A stretch of 64,000 bases of DNA from Pseudomonadales bacterium. Its GTDB lineage: Bacteria > Pseudomonadota > Gammaproteobacteria > Pseudomonadales > Azotimanducaceae. Numbering within the stretch: position 1 is the first letter of the stretch; each line of letters opens with the position of its first letter. The notes beneath the pieces are model-generated. The model was not told where the DNA came from. It saw only the letters and a program-made list of their open reading frames with translations, and ran no database searches. This document shows, piece after piece, positions 9,722-17,913 of this stretch. Where the stretch lies: NCBI GenBank assembly GCA_012103505.1, contig WLWP01000001.1, forward strand, positions 1,922,001-1,986,000, written 5' to 3'. A program made the translations under genes and the position numbers.

Positions 9722-10885
9722 ATGGCACATCCCATGAGTGGGAAGGCGGCGATTTGTGGCTTGGGCATGACTGAGATGGGGCGGGTGTATAAATCCGCGA
9801 GCGATCTCGCGGTAGAAGCCGTCCACCTTGCACTTAAAGACGCAGGGTTGGATAAGTCACAAGTAGATGGACTACTGATCAATTCTGGCGCCACCAGAGG
9901 GATTAATATCGGTCTGCATCAGAAGCTCGGCCTACAGGAATTGAATGTACTCACATACATGCAAGGCTATGGCTCAAGCGCGGGACAGATGATTCAGTAC
10001 GCATCTATGGCGGTCGAAAACGGCATGGCTGACTATATCGTCTGTGTCTTTGCCGATGATCCGCTCAAAGAAGGTAAACGTACGGGCGATAGTTATGCTA
10101 ATCGTGCACGACCTGACGCGATGGCCGCGCTCTACCCAATCTACGGCTTTGCTGGTGCGATCCCGATGTACGCCATGGGTGCACAACGGCATATGGACAC
10201 ATTCGGCACAACACAATCACAGCTCGGCCAAATCGCCGTATCTCAAAGAGAGTGGGCTGCGTTCAACGATCAGGCGACCATGCGCAAACCGATGACGTTG
10301 GAGGACTATCACGCCTCGCCGTGGGTGGTAGAACCTTTCCATATCGTCGACTGCTGCCTCGTGTCCAACGGTGGTGTTGCAGTGATCGTCACTACCGCAG
10401 ATCGCGCCAAAGATCTTAAACAACCACCTGTTTATATCCGCGGGTGGGCTCAGCAACATAACCACGATACAGGTAGAGCAGGCCACGACCCCCTTCTCTA
10501 CGGACCGGGGGCAAAGGCCGGACCCAGAGCCTTTGCCATGGCGGATGCGAGCATCGACGACATCACACAATGCCAAATTTATGACTGCTACACCTACACA
10601 GTCCTCGCCACACTCGAGGATTACGGTTTCTGCGCCAAAGGCGAAGGCGGGCCCTTTGTCGAGGATGGCAAGCTAGGTCCTGGTGGCTCTCTCCCCACCA
10701 ACACCGGTGGTGGAGAGCTTTCGTCGTTCTACATGTGGGGTATGACACCGATCACGGAGGCAGTCATTCAGGGGCGAGGCCAGGGTGGCGCGCGCCAGGC
10801 ACCTAACGACCTGATATTAACTACTGGCAATGGTGGCGTGATGAACTATCACGCGACCCTGCTGCTATCACCACACGCTGCTTGA
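9722..10885 (+). CDS. Thiolase-like protein (SCP-x/acetyl-CoA acetyltransferase type), catalytic Cys not evident
   Basis: A 387-residue thiolase-fold protein. The N-terminal half ends in GYGSSAGQM at about residues 82-90, which occupies the place where true thiolases carry the nucleophilic cysteine, and no Cys is present there. The C-terminal part has the conserved GGGELS and TGNGG segments. Such thiolase-like proteins are usually followed by a zinc-ribbon/OB-fold partner, as here, and in steroid catabolism the pair acts as a retro-aldolase or acyl-CoA-lyase complex rather than a thiolase. The ATG at 9722 follows GAGGGGAGAG; the open frame upstream is ignored. It starts an operon of five genes ending at 14224. 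Confidence 0.88.
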   Translation: MAHPMSGKAAICGLGMTEMGRVYKSASDLAVEAVHLALKDAGLDKSQVDGLLINSGATRGINIGLHQKLGLQELNVLTYMQGYGSSAGQMIQYASMAVENGMADYIVCVFADDPLKEGKRTGDSYANRARPDAMAALYPIYGFAGAIPMYAMGAQRHMDTFGTTQSQLGQIAVSQREWAAFNDQATMRKPMTLEDYHASPWVVEPFHIVDCCLVSNGGVAVIVTTADRAKDLKQPPVYIRGWAQQHNHDTGRAGHDPLLYGPGAKAGPRAFAMADASIDDITQCQIYDCYTYTVLATLEDYGFCAKGEGGPFVEDGKLGPGGSLPTNTGGGELSSFYMWGMTPITEAVIQGRGQGGARQAPNDLILTTGNGGVMNYHATLLLSPHAA

Positions 10886-10894
10886 GGGATAAAG

Positions 10895-11305
10895 ATGAGT
10901 GATCAAACTTGGATTCCAGAGCCTTCCCCACAAACGGCCGAATTTTTCAACGGCGCGCGCGAAGGCAAATTGCGACTACAGAAGTGTACCGCCTGTGATA
11001 CTTGGGGATTTCCACCGATGTCTGTCTGCACGAACTGCGGCTCGGATGACATAGATTGGGCCACCGCCTCTGGTGCCGGGACCGTTTATAGTCACGGCCG
11101 CCTACAGCGCGCATATCACCCTCGGCATGCGGATCGACTACCTCTGGTACTCGCCCAGGTTGATATACCTGAAGGGATACGCTTGATGACTAACCTCATC
11201 GATGTTGCTCCTGAAGATGTCAAAGTGGGCGACGCCGTCATCGCGAGTTTCGAGACCTTTCCCGACGGTGGTGTGCTCCCCGTCTTTTCTCCTCCTAAAG
11301 AATAG
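10895..11305 (+). CDS. Zn-ribbon/OB-fold acyl-CoA binding protein (DUF35)
   Basis: A 136-residue partner protein of thiolase-like enzymes. A rubredoxin-like zinc ribbon is formed by Cys31, Cys34, Cys45 and Cys48 (CTAC...CTNC), followed by an OB-fold strand region starting near SGAGTVYSHG. Proteins of this kind bind acyl-CoA and form a stable complex with SCP2-type thiolases, and in bacterial steroid side-chain degradation they complete an aldolase or hydratase. It lies nine bases after the thiolase gene with its own GAGGG site, so complex formation with that product is very likely. The acyl substrate is unknown. Confidence 0.92.
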   Translation: MSDQTWIPEPSPQTAEFFNGAREGKLRLQKCTACDTWGFPPMSVCTNCGSDDIDWATASGAGTVYSHGRLQRAYHPRHADRLPLVLAQVDIPEGIRLMTNLIDVAPEDVKVGDAVIASFETFPDGGVLPVFSPPKE

Positions 11306-11313
11306 GAACAACC

Positions 11314-11874
11314 ATGCCTAGACTAGATCGTAAAACCTATGAAGAACTCACTCCCGAACAGCAAGTGGCATTTGACAAAGTTGTCTCCGACCGGCCAGTA
11401 AAACCGAAGGACGGTCACATTGGTGGACCCTTTGACGTCTGGATCCGAAACCCAGAGATGGGACAAAGATTGGTGGGTCTTGGCGGGTTTTTTCGCTTCC
11501 GCACGTCGGTTGATCGTCGCTATGTAGAACTGGCCATCCTTGTAACCGGGCAATTCTGGCAGGCTCAGTTTGAGTGGTGGGCACACGAGCCCATGGCTCG
11601 GGATGCTGGCGTTCCCGAAGATATTATCCAAGCCATCAAGGTGGGTGATACCCCAACGCTCGAAGATGCGGGTGACAAGGCCGCGTTTGCACTCGCCAAT
11701 GAGATACATAACTCTCACAAGCTAACCGACGCAACCTTCAGTGCCGCGCGAGAACAATTTGGCGAAACTGGCGTTGCCGAGCTGATCGGTCTCTGTGGAT
11801 TCTACGGCTTAGTCTCGATGACACTGAATGGTTTCGATGTCGATCTACCTGAGGGTGCTAAGGCTCCTTTTTAA
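11314..11874 (+). CDS. Carboxymuconolactone decarboxylase/AhpD-like family protein
   Basis: A 186-residue all-helical protein of the carboxymuconolactone decarboxylase superfamily. The central segment from RRYVELAILVTGQFWQAQ through EWWAHEPMARDAGV matches the helix pair carrying the E...H active-site residues, but the AhpD redox motif CxxC is absent, so a peroxidase role is unlikely and a decarboxylase or lactone-acting role is more likely. It lies eight bases after the DUF35 gene with an AGGAACAACC site, in the middle of the thiolase/CoA-transferase operon. The substrate is unknown. Confidence 0.85.
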   Translation: MPRLDRKTYEELTPEQQVAFDKVVSDRPVKPKDGHIGGPFDVWIRNPEMGQRLVGLGGFFRFRTSVDRRYVELAILVTGQFWQAQFEWWAHEPMARDAGVPEDIIQAIKVGDTPTLEDAGDKAAFALANEIHNSHKLTDATFSAAREQFGETGVAELIGLCGFYGLVSMTLNGFDVDLPEGAKAPF

Positions 11875-11889
11875 AAAGGTCAATGATCA

Positions 11890-12993
11890 ATGACAGCGTT
11901 ATCTGGAATTACAGTCGTCGATGTTTCGGGGAGCATCGGCACAAGCTACTGCGCCAAACTTTTCGCCGACTACGGCGCAACCGTCATCAATCTCGAACCA
12001 GGCACGGGCTTCAAGACCCGGACAGAACCGCCTTTCACACCAGATGGTCCTGACGGAGAAACCAGCGCGCTACACGCATACCTGAACACCAACAAACACA
12101 GCGTTGTCATTGACAAGTTGACCCACACACAATTGGGCACATTATTCGACCAAGCGGACCTTATCTTGGATGATACGAATCCGATTATCGAGCCACCAGC
12201 GGATTCGAGTCGAATGACGATCAGCTGGTACGGGGAGACTGGGCCAATGGCAAACTTTGTCGGCACAGACGCTCAGATGTACGCCATGAACGGCATGCTC
12301 AGAATGATTGGCAAACCTGATGCAGCACCCTACATACCGACCGGGTATCAAGCACAAATCGTTGGCGGCGCGACTGCCTTCATTGGCGCTATGGGCCAGG
12401 TGCTCAGCCGCGAGCTTGGCAATATTGGCAAGGCTCAACAGCTCGAAACAAGCATCTTGGAATCGGTTATGTGTTTCACAGATGTTGGCGTGATATCGGC
12501 ACACAACACGGGAATTGAGTCTTCTCGGATGGGCGTTAATCGCTTTCCGCCAACCTACCCGTTAGGAGTCTTTCCTTGCAACGACGGTTGGCTTGGGGTC
12601 ACCGTCCTAACTCCATCGCAATGGCACGCCTTTTGTGAATTGTTGGATCTTCAAGATCTGGCAGAAGTCCCGCTTTTCCAAAGTTCCGTTGGCCGCTTGG
12701 AAGCGCGGGACATTATTGAACCTAGATTTACGGAACAGCTTCTTAAACACAGCGCGGAGGACCTGTTCTATCGAGGTCAGAACGCTCGAATTCCACTAGC
12801 AAGAGTACCTACAATGGAAGAGCTATTCTTGGTGGACCAATTTGTTAAACGCGACGCTTTTTGCAATGCCGATCTAGGACACACCAAACTCACTGTTCCG
12901 TCTACGCCGTTCCGTCTCTATGCGACGCCGCCAACGTTCGGCGGCCCAGTTGCGACACTTGGCGAACACACAGAGACGTACACCCATGGATAG
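11890..12993 (+). CDS. CoA-transferase family III (CaiB/BaiF) protein, short form
   Basis: A 367-residue class III CoA-transferase. The N-terminal VVDVSGSIGTSYCAKLFADYGA block is the family's Rossmann-like start and the closing TLGEHTE motif its usual C-terminus. The normal LTQDLNRPEGR-like stretch is shortened and the active-site region reads LETSILESVM, with Glu where many members have Asp. Such enzymes move CoA between carboxylic acids without ATP or racemise alpha-methylacyl-CoA. It overlaps the start of the following paralogous gene by eight bases, so the two may form a heteromer. The exact acids are unknown. Confidence 0.88.
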   Translation: MTALSGITVVDVSGSIGTSYCAKLFADYGATVINLEPGTGFKTRTEPPFTPDGPDGETSALHAYLNTNKHSVVIDKLTHTQLGTLFDQADLILDDTNPIIEPPADSSRMTISWYGETGPMANFVGTDAQMYAMNGMLRMIGKPDAAPYIPTGYQAQIVGGATAFIGAMGQVLSRELGNIGKAQQLETSILESVMCFTDVGVISAHNTGIESSRMGVNRFPPTYPLGVFPCNDGWLGVTVLTPSQWHAFCELLDLQDLAEVPLFQSSVGRLEARDIIEPRFTEQLLKHSAEDLFYRGQNARIPLARVPTMEELFLVDQFVKRDAFCNADLGHTKLTVPSTPFRLYATPPTFGGPVATLGEHTETYTHG

Positions 12994-14224
12994 AAGCGCA
13001 CTCAAGGGTATTCGAGTTGTCGATCTCAGCATGGGTTGGGCTGGCCCATTAGCCGCTCGTCATTTGGCGGACATGGGTGCCGAAGTTATCAAGGTGGAAA
13101 GCTGCGAACGCTTTGATTGGTGGCGCAGTTGGGAAGCCACGCCAGAGTGGATTGAGGACGACGGAGCTGAAAAATCTGTCGCCTTTAATATGGTCAATAG
13201 AAACAAAAAAAATCTGACTCTGGACCTCGAAGATCCTCGTGGTAGGGAGCTTCTCTTAGACCTGGTCAAAGAGGCCAATGTCGTCGTAGAGAATTACTCA
13301 GGTGCCGTGTTGCCCAAGCTCGGACTAAGCTACGAGGTTTTTAAAGCGGTCAATCCAAGAATCATACTTTTGTCGATGCCCGCCTTTGGCGCAGATGGTC
13401 CATGGGCAGAATTTCGGGCATACGGATCAACTGTGGAGCAATCCTCCGGTCTTCCTCACCTCAATGGTGAAAAGAATGATCTCCCAACTATGCATCACGT
13501 GGCGTACGGTGATGCAATGGGCGGGATAACCGGTGGTGCTGCCTTACTAGTCGCTTTACGGCACCAAGCACGGACCGGTGAAGGACAGTTCGTCGATCTC
13601 TCGCAAGTTGAAGGGCTTTTTCCGTTGGGCATCCATGGCATTTTGGCTCAGTCTACCCACGGACAACCGCCGCAACGCAACGGTAACCAGAGTGATCAAT
13701 TTGCGCCTCACGGTGTCTATCCATGCAGTGGTGACGACAACTGGATCGTCATTCAAGTGGACACAGAAGCACAATGGTCTGCTCTGCAACAAAAGTCCGG
13801 CTTAACCTATGGGGACTTAAGGGATCGACTAAGTCGCAACGATGACCTCGACCAAGCCTTATCTGCATGGACCAAGACCCATGACGCTGAGCCGCTTATG
13901 CATGAGCTACAGGCACTTGGCGTACCGGCTGCTGCGACCTATCGGGCATCGGCACTCATTAATCACGAACAACTTGCTGCCCGACAATTCTGGCAATGGC
14001 GCGAGCGCGCCGTTGTCGGCAACCAACCCAATCCGTCGCCTGCTTATCGGAGTGGTTCATCACCTATCCAAATCAACACCCCAGCGCCAACCTTAGGCGA
14101 ACACAACCACGAGGTGTTAAATGGAATTCTGAACTTAAGCGCAGCCGCGATCGGCGAACTGGAAGCCGAAGGCATAATCGGCAAAAAGCCGAGAATGCCT
14201 TCTAAACGAAAGGACTCGAACTAG
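12986..14224 (+). CDS. CoA-transferase family III (CaiB/BaiF) protein
   Basis: A 412-residue class III CoA-transferase. It opens with GIRVVDLSMGWAGPLAARHLADMGAEVIKVE, the hallmark of the family, contains NRNKKNLTLDL, and has the active-site region GQFVDLSQVEG with Glu at the catalytic acid position. The ATG at 12986 lies inside the last codons of the preceding gene (ATGGATAG), showing translational coupling. It is the last gene of the thiolase operon, and its stop overlaps the stop of the convergent peroxiredoxin gene within a CTAG tetranucleotide. The likely role is CoA activation of a carboxylic acid entering the pathway. Confidence 0.9.
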   Translation: MDRSALKGIRVVDLSMGWAGPLAARHLADMGAEVIKVESCERFDWWRSWEATPEWIEDDGAEKSVAFNMVNRNKKNLTLDLEDPRGRELLLDLVKEANVVVENYSGAVLPKLGLSYEVFKAVNPRIILLSMPAFGADGPWAEFRAYGSTVEQSSGLPHLNGEKNDLPTMHHVAYGDAMGGITGGAALLVALRHQARTGEGQFVDLSQVEGLFPLGIHGILAQSTHGQPPQRNGNQSDQFAPHGVYPCSGDDNWIVIQVDTEAQWSALQQKSGLTYGDLRDRLSRNDDLDQALSAWTKTHDAEPLMHELQALGVPAAATYRASALINHEQLAARQFWQWRERAVVGNQPNPSPAYRSGSSPIQINTPAPTLGEHNHEVLNGILNLSAAAIGELEAEGIIGKKPRMPSKRKDSN

Positions 14225-14790
14225 TTATCCGCTCGCGGGGCACCCAACGCAACAAGATTGGTCACGAGGTCAGCGCCCGCAGTCATTGGATTGACGCCTT
14301 TGTCAATTTTGGCGACCGTCCCGGTCGGATCAATGTAGAACGTCCAACGATTGGCATAGCCTCTTTCCGAGAGAACCCCAAACGCGTCCGAGGCTGTCTT
14401 TTCAGGATCTGCAAGAATCGGAAACGTCGCACCATTCTTTTCTGCGAAGCCAGTGTTGTCTTCGATCGAATCGGTGCTCGCCATGAAAAAGCTCACATCG
14501 AAGTTCTTTATCTCTTTGTCACTGTCACGCAGCGACTTGCATTCGATGGTTCAGCCCTTTGTGTAGGCTTTTGGAAAAAATGCCACCACAACGTATTGAC
14601 CTTTCATGTCCGCCAGCGTGTGGGTTTGGCCATCAGATCCGGCCAGCGCGAAATTCGGCGCCGGGTCGCCAACTTCAACCGCGGCACTAACAGCAAAGGC
14701 CATGGTCGATGCGACTAAGACCAGTGCGGTGCGTACCACCTTCATAAGGTTCGGCAATGTAATTCCCTCTAATGTAGTAATGGGTGCCAT
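14221..14790 (-). CDS. Selenocysteine-containing peroxiredoxin (Bcp/AhpC-TSA type), exported
   Basis: A 189-residue thiol peroxidase read through an in-frame UGA at 14551-14553 (codon 80). The frame is identical on both sides, and the joined product is a complete Prx: VGDPAPNFAL, VVAFFPKAYTKG-Sec-TIEC, then DSIEDNTGFAEKNGATFPILADP and WTFYIDPTG. The Sec sits exactly at the peroxidatic Cys of PxxxTxxC, with a possible resolving Cys84. Just after the UGA there is a 7-bp hairpin with loop CGUGA. An N-terminal hydrophobic segment ending AFAVSA suggests export to the periplasm. The ATG at 14790 has AGGAGG eight bases upstream, inside the last codons of the SDR gene, so it is translationally coupled to it; the ATG at 14745 is the alternative. 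Sec Prx proteins are known, so the call is strong. Confidence 0.9.
14518..14553 (-). promoter_or_regulatory. SECIS-like hairpin after the UGA of the peroxiredoxin gene
   Basis: On the minus strand, fourteen bases after the UGA, GTCGCTG pairs with CAGTGAC (seven base pairs, one G.U) around the five-base loop CGTGA. Distance, stem size and a G-U containing apical loop fit bacterial SECIS elements, which lie within about 40 bases after the UGA and bind SelB. Confidence 0.75.
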
Positions 14791-14795
14791 GCAGT

Positions 14796-15623
14796 TTAGC
14801 CTCCTTTCAACTTAGCTTTAAAGCGCCGCATGCCGTTAAGCCAGCGATCGTAGTCGTTGGCTTTACGCTGAAAATAGGTCTCAACCTCCGGATGCGGTAG
14901 CACTAAAAAACGTTCGTCGATGATTGCGCTGATACAGGCATCAGCCACGTCTTCCGGCTCAAGCACACCATCCTGAGAAGCCTGATTTGAATTGCGACGC
15001 TTGGCACGCTCTTCTTCGGAAGGCAGTTCGGCACCTGAACGCTTGAGTGCGTTCTCCATGATGTTCGTCTTGACGGCTTGTGGGCAGAGTACTGACGCAC
15101 CGACCCCTTGCTCGGCGTAGTTGATAGAGACCCACTCGGCAAAGGCTACAGCTGCGTGTTTGGACACCGCATAAGGTCCGGAGTCTATTTGCGTTAGAAG
15201 GCCAGCCGCAGAGGCGGTACTAAGCAAGTAGCCTCCACCGCGGCTAATCATCCCCGGAATCACCGCCCGGGCAGCAGAGAGGTGCGACCAAGTGTGTACG
15301 GTCATCATCTTCTGCCAATCTTCGGTTGATAGCTCCAAACCACCAGACTGACCGTAGCCTGCATTTGATACAAAGATGTCGATCCCACCTATATTGGCCT
15401 CGACGTCTGCTACCAAGGCTTCGATAGCGCTTTCATCGCTCACATCTAGCGCGCGTCCGGTCGCTTTGGCGCCGATCATCGCAGCAGTCTCTTCAGCGTT
15501 TGCAGCATCTAGGTCAGTAGCGACCACATGACGCGCACCCCGATCAATCATGCGCACTGCTAGGGCTCGGCCTATCCCTGAGCCCGCCCCTGTAATTACC
15601 GCAACGCGGTCCGTAATATCCAT
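14796..15623 (-). CDS. Short-chain dehydrogenase/reductase
   Basis: A 275-residue classical SDR, NAD(P)-dependent, cytoplasmic. The cofactor motif TGAGSGIG is at residues 11-18, NAG is in VSNAGYG, and the catalytic YAVSK follows in GPYAVSKHA. The ATG at 15623 has a strong AAGGGGAAG site. Its last codons contain the AGGAGG ribosome site of the selenoprotein peroxiredoxin gene, so the two form one unit. It lies 15 bases downstream of the nuclease gene. The substrate alcohol or ketone is unknown. Confidence 0.92.
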   Translation of the reverse strand: MDITDRVAVITGAGSGIGRALAVRMIDRGARHVVATDLDAANAEETAAMIGAKATGRALDVSDESAIEALVADVEANIGGIDIFVSNAGYGQSGGLELSTEDWQKMMTVHTWSHLSAARAVIPGMISRGGGYLLSTASAAGLLTQIDSGPYAVSKHAAVAFAEWVSINYAEQGVGASVLCPQAVKTNIMENALKRSGAELPSEEERAKRRNSNQASQDGVLEPEDVADACISAIIDERFLVLPHPEVETYFQRKANDYDRWLNGMRRFKAKLKGG

Positions 15624-15638
15624 GTCTTCCCCTTCTAA

Positions 15639-16487
15639 CTAGTCTTGAAAATTCGGTAGCTCTACAACAATCGATACAGGGTAATGATCCGACGCCTGTT
15701 TCGCCATCTCACCGGCGTGGATCACCTGCGAGCCCGGTACAACCAAGTCTGCAGTTTCAGGGCTCAGGTAGATGCGGTCAATACGCCTACGCCGCTTCGG
15801 CCAGTATGTGGTTGGATTGCGCCCCATCGACTGAAACCAAACTTTGTGCGAATCAACGAAATTGAGTTGACGAATAGGCGCCATCGCATCACTCGAACCC
15901 GCGTCGTTAAAGTCACCCATAAGTAAGACGTAGGCGTCAGGATGCTCATCCCGAAAATCTACAATCAGCCGGGTCACCGTTCGCGCTTCGGCCTCTCGAA
16001 GTTCGTCTGAGCCAACATCAGCCCAGGGCGGCGACCACTTACTTTTTAGGTGCACGGTATAAAATGCGAATCGTAAACCAGCAATTTCACAATCCACACG
16101 CAACAAGTCCCGCTGTAAATACAAATCTGACTTTTTCGCAGCGACCGCATCTTCCTCGTTCAAAAAACCGCGGAGCCGCGTGCCAAGACGGTCATAGAGT
16201 GGCGCGCTTTTATGACTCGTAAGCGTGCAGGGTAAACGACACAACGTGCCCAAATGAATCGAACGGTTGCTGTTGCCTTCCAGTAGTCCAACCTGCTCAT
16301 ACGGCCTTTCTAGGCGGTCGTTGAGGTGCTTTAGCACACCCAACGAGCCAACCTCTTGAAGCAAGACGATATCGGCATCAACCAGTTGGATCATACGCGC
16401 GAGCGCACGTATCCCAGCATTAGGTTTCGCCTCAGGACCGTCACCAAATAGATTTTCGACGTTGTAGGTAGCAACTCGAATTTGCAT
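15639..16487 (-). CDS. Endonuclease/exonuclease/phosphatase family protein
   Basis: A 282-residue EEP-fold metal-dependent hydrolase. It starts VATYNVENLF (the N of the catalytic set), with the metal-binding Glu in VLLQEVGS, the GDFND motif in LLMGDFNDAG and the C-terminal SDHYPVS carrying the catalytic Asp-His pair. No signal peptide is seen, so it acts in the cytoplasm, on DNA/RNA ends or on a phosphodiester. The ATG at 16487 is preceded by GAGAACGAC; an open frame of 24 codons upstream lacks support. It is divergent from the acyl-CoA dehydrogenase gene. The first gene of the nuclease-SDR-peroxiredoxin unit. Confidence 0.9.
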   Translation of the reverse strand: MQIRVATYNVENLFGDGPEAKPNAGIRALARMIQLVDADIVLLQEVGSLGVLKHLNDRLERPYEQVGLLEGNSNRSIHLGTLCRLPCTLTSHKSAPLYDRLGTRLRGFLNEEDAVAAKKSDLYLQRDLLRVDCEIAGLRFAFYTVHLKSKWSPPWADVGSDELREAEARTVTRLIVDFRDEHPDAYVLLMGDFNDAGSSDAMAPIRQLNFVDSHKVWFQSMGRNPTTYWPKRRRRIDRIYLSPETADLVVPGSQVIHAGEMAKQASDHYPVSIVVELPNFQD

Positions 16488-16563
16488 GTCGTTCTCAAAA
16501 TTCAAGTTGTCATGATCCCACAGTTTCCTAGACAATCTAACGCTGCATAAATAGGACACGGGG

Positions 16564-17829
16564 ATGAGAGATATGGCCGAAGCAGTAGATCTAGAGGCAG
16601 ACTTATTTGAACTTGCGATGTCGGCTGAAGCTCAGCCGCTCATGGATGCTGTAAAAAAGCACATCGTAGACAACGTTGACCCAATTACAGAAGAGTTCTA
16701 CGCGCTCCAGAACGACAAAGAAGATCGTTGGACGTGGCACCCGCGCCAACTAGAGCTTTTAGACAGCGCTAAGGCCAAAGCCAAGGAAGCTGGTCTCTGG
16801 AATTTTTTCCTACCAGATGCCGACACTGGTGAGGGTCTTTCCAATCTAGATTATGCCTACCTCGCAGTTGAGTTGGGTAAGTCGCCACTTGCATCAGAGA
16901 GTCTAAATTGTAGTGCCCCAGATACGGGCAACATGGAAGTACTGGAACGAGTTGGAACGCCTGAACAAAAAGAGCAGTGGCTGAAGCCCCTCCTAAATGG
17001 AGAGATACGCTCAGCCTACGCGATGACAGAGCCCGCGCTGCCTTCGTCAGACGCGAAGAATATTAGTACTTCAGCCGTCCTTGACGGTGACGAGTGGGTG
17101 ATCAACGGCGAGAAGTACTACATCTCAGGCGCTGGAGATCCACGCTGTAAGATCATGATTACCATGGTAAAAACTGATCCCAATGCGCCTGCAAGTCGCC
17201 AACAGTCACAGATCTTAGTGCCAACGGACACACCCGGAGTCGAGATGATCGGCGGTATGCAAGTTTTCGGCAAAGATCACGCTCCGCGCGGCCATATGCA
17301 CATCGCATTTCGTGACGTGCGAGTCCCGAAAGAGAACATTCTGCTAGGTGAAGGACGTGGCTTTGAGATTTCCCAAGTTCGCCTCGGTCCTGGCCGCATC
17401 CACCACTGCATGCGCTCGATCGGCAAGGCTGAACGGGCTCTTGAACTTATGGTCAAGCGAGCAGGAACGCGAGTTGCCTTTGGTAAACCCATCGCCAAAC
17501 TGGGTAAGAACCTAGAGGTCATCAGTCGCTGCCGCATCGAGATCAATGGCATGCGTCTCGCGGTTCTTCAAGCGGCTAAGGCAATGGATGTCTTGGGTAA
17601 CAAAGAAGCGCGAGTTTACGTCAGCGCGGTCAAAGCGATGGTGCCAGAGAAGGTTTGTGAGATCATCGATGCTGCGATCCAAATGCACGGTGCGACCGGT
17701 GTTTCCCAGTGGACACCACTGGCGGACCTATACACCGATATGCGCCACCTTCGTTTTGCAGACGGACCTGATGAGGTCCATCACATGGTCGTAGGTCGCG
17801 CAGAATTACAACGTTACGACCTCTGGTAG
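16564..17829 (+). CDS. Acyl-CoA dehydrogenase family protein
   Basis: A 421-residue FAD-dependent acyl-CoA dehydrogenase. The middle beta domain begins near AYAMTEPALPSSDAKN and contains GDEWVINGEKYYISGA; the C-terminal helical domain contains RVAFGKPI and the MHGATGVSQWTPLADLYTDMRHLRFADGPDEVH closing stretch typical of the long-chain/ACAD10-11 branch. It oxidises an acyl-CoA to the enoyl-CoA, with electrons going to ETF. The ATG at 16564 is used, with AGGA upstream; a second ATG nine bases on is possible. It stands alone between divergent and downstream unrelated genes. Confidence 0.92.
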   Translation: MRDMAEAVDLEADLFELAMSAEAQPLMDAVKKHIVDNVDPITEEFYALQNDKEDRWTWHPRQLELLDSAKAKAKEAGLWNFFLPDADTGEGLSNLDYAYLAVELGKSPLASESLNCSAPDTGNMEVLERVGTPEQKEQWLKPLLNGEIRSAYAMTEPALPSSDAKNISTSAVLDGDEWVINGEKYYISGAGDPRCKIMITMVKTDPNAPASRQQSQILVPTDTPGVEMIGGMQVFGKDHAPRGHMHIAFRDVRVPKENILLGEGRGFEISQVRLGPGRIHHCMRSIGKAERALELMVKRAGTRVAFGKPIAKLGKNLEVISRCRIEINGMRLAVLQAAKAMDVLGNKEARVYVSAVKAMVPEKVCEIIDAAIQMHGATGVSQWTPLADLYTDMRHLRFADGPDEVHHMVVGRAELQRYDLW

Positions 17830-17913
17830 AGCCTCCATGGACGCCAGGCCCAGTGAACTTCACCAGGCTTGGCGAGTCCAAAGTTAAGACAGAGGAGAGG
17901 TGACGAACGCGGT

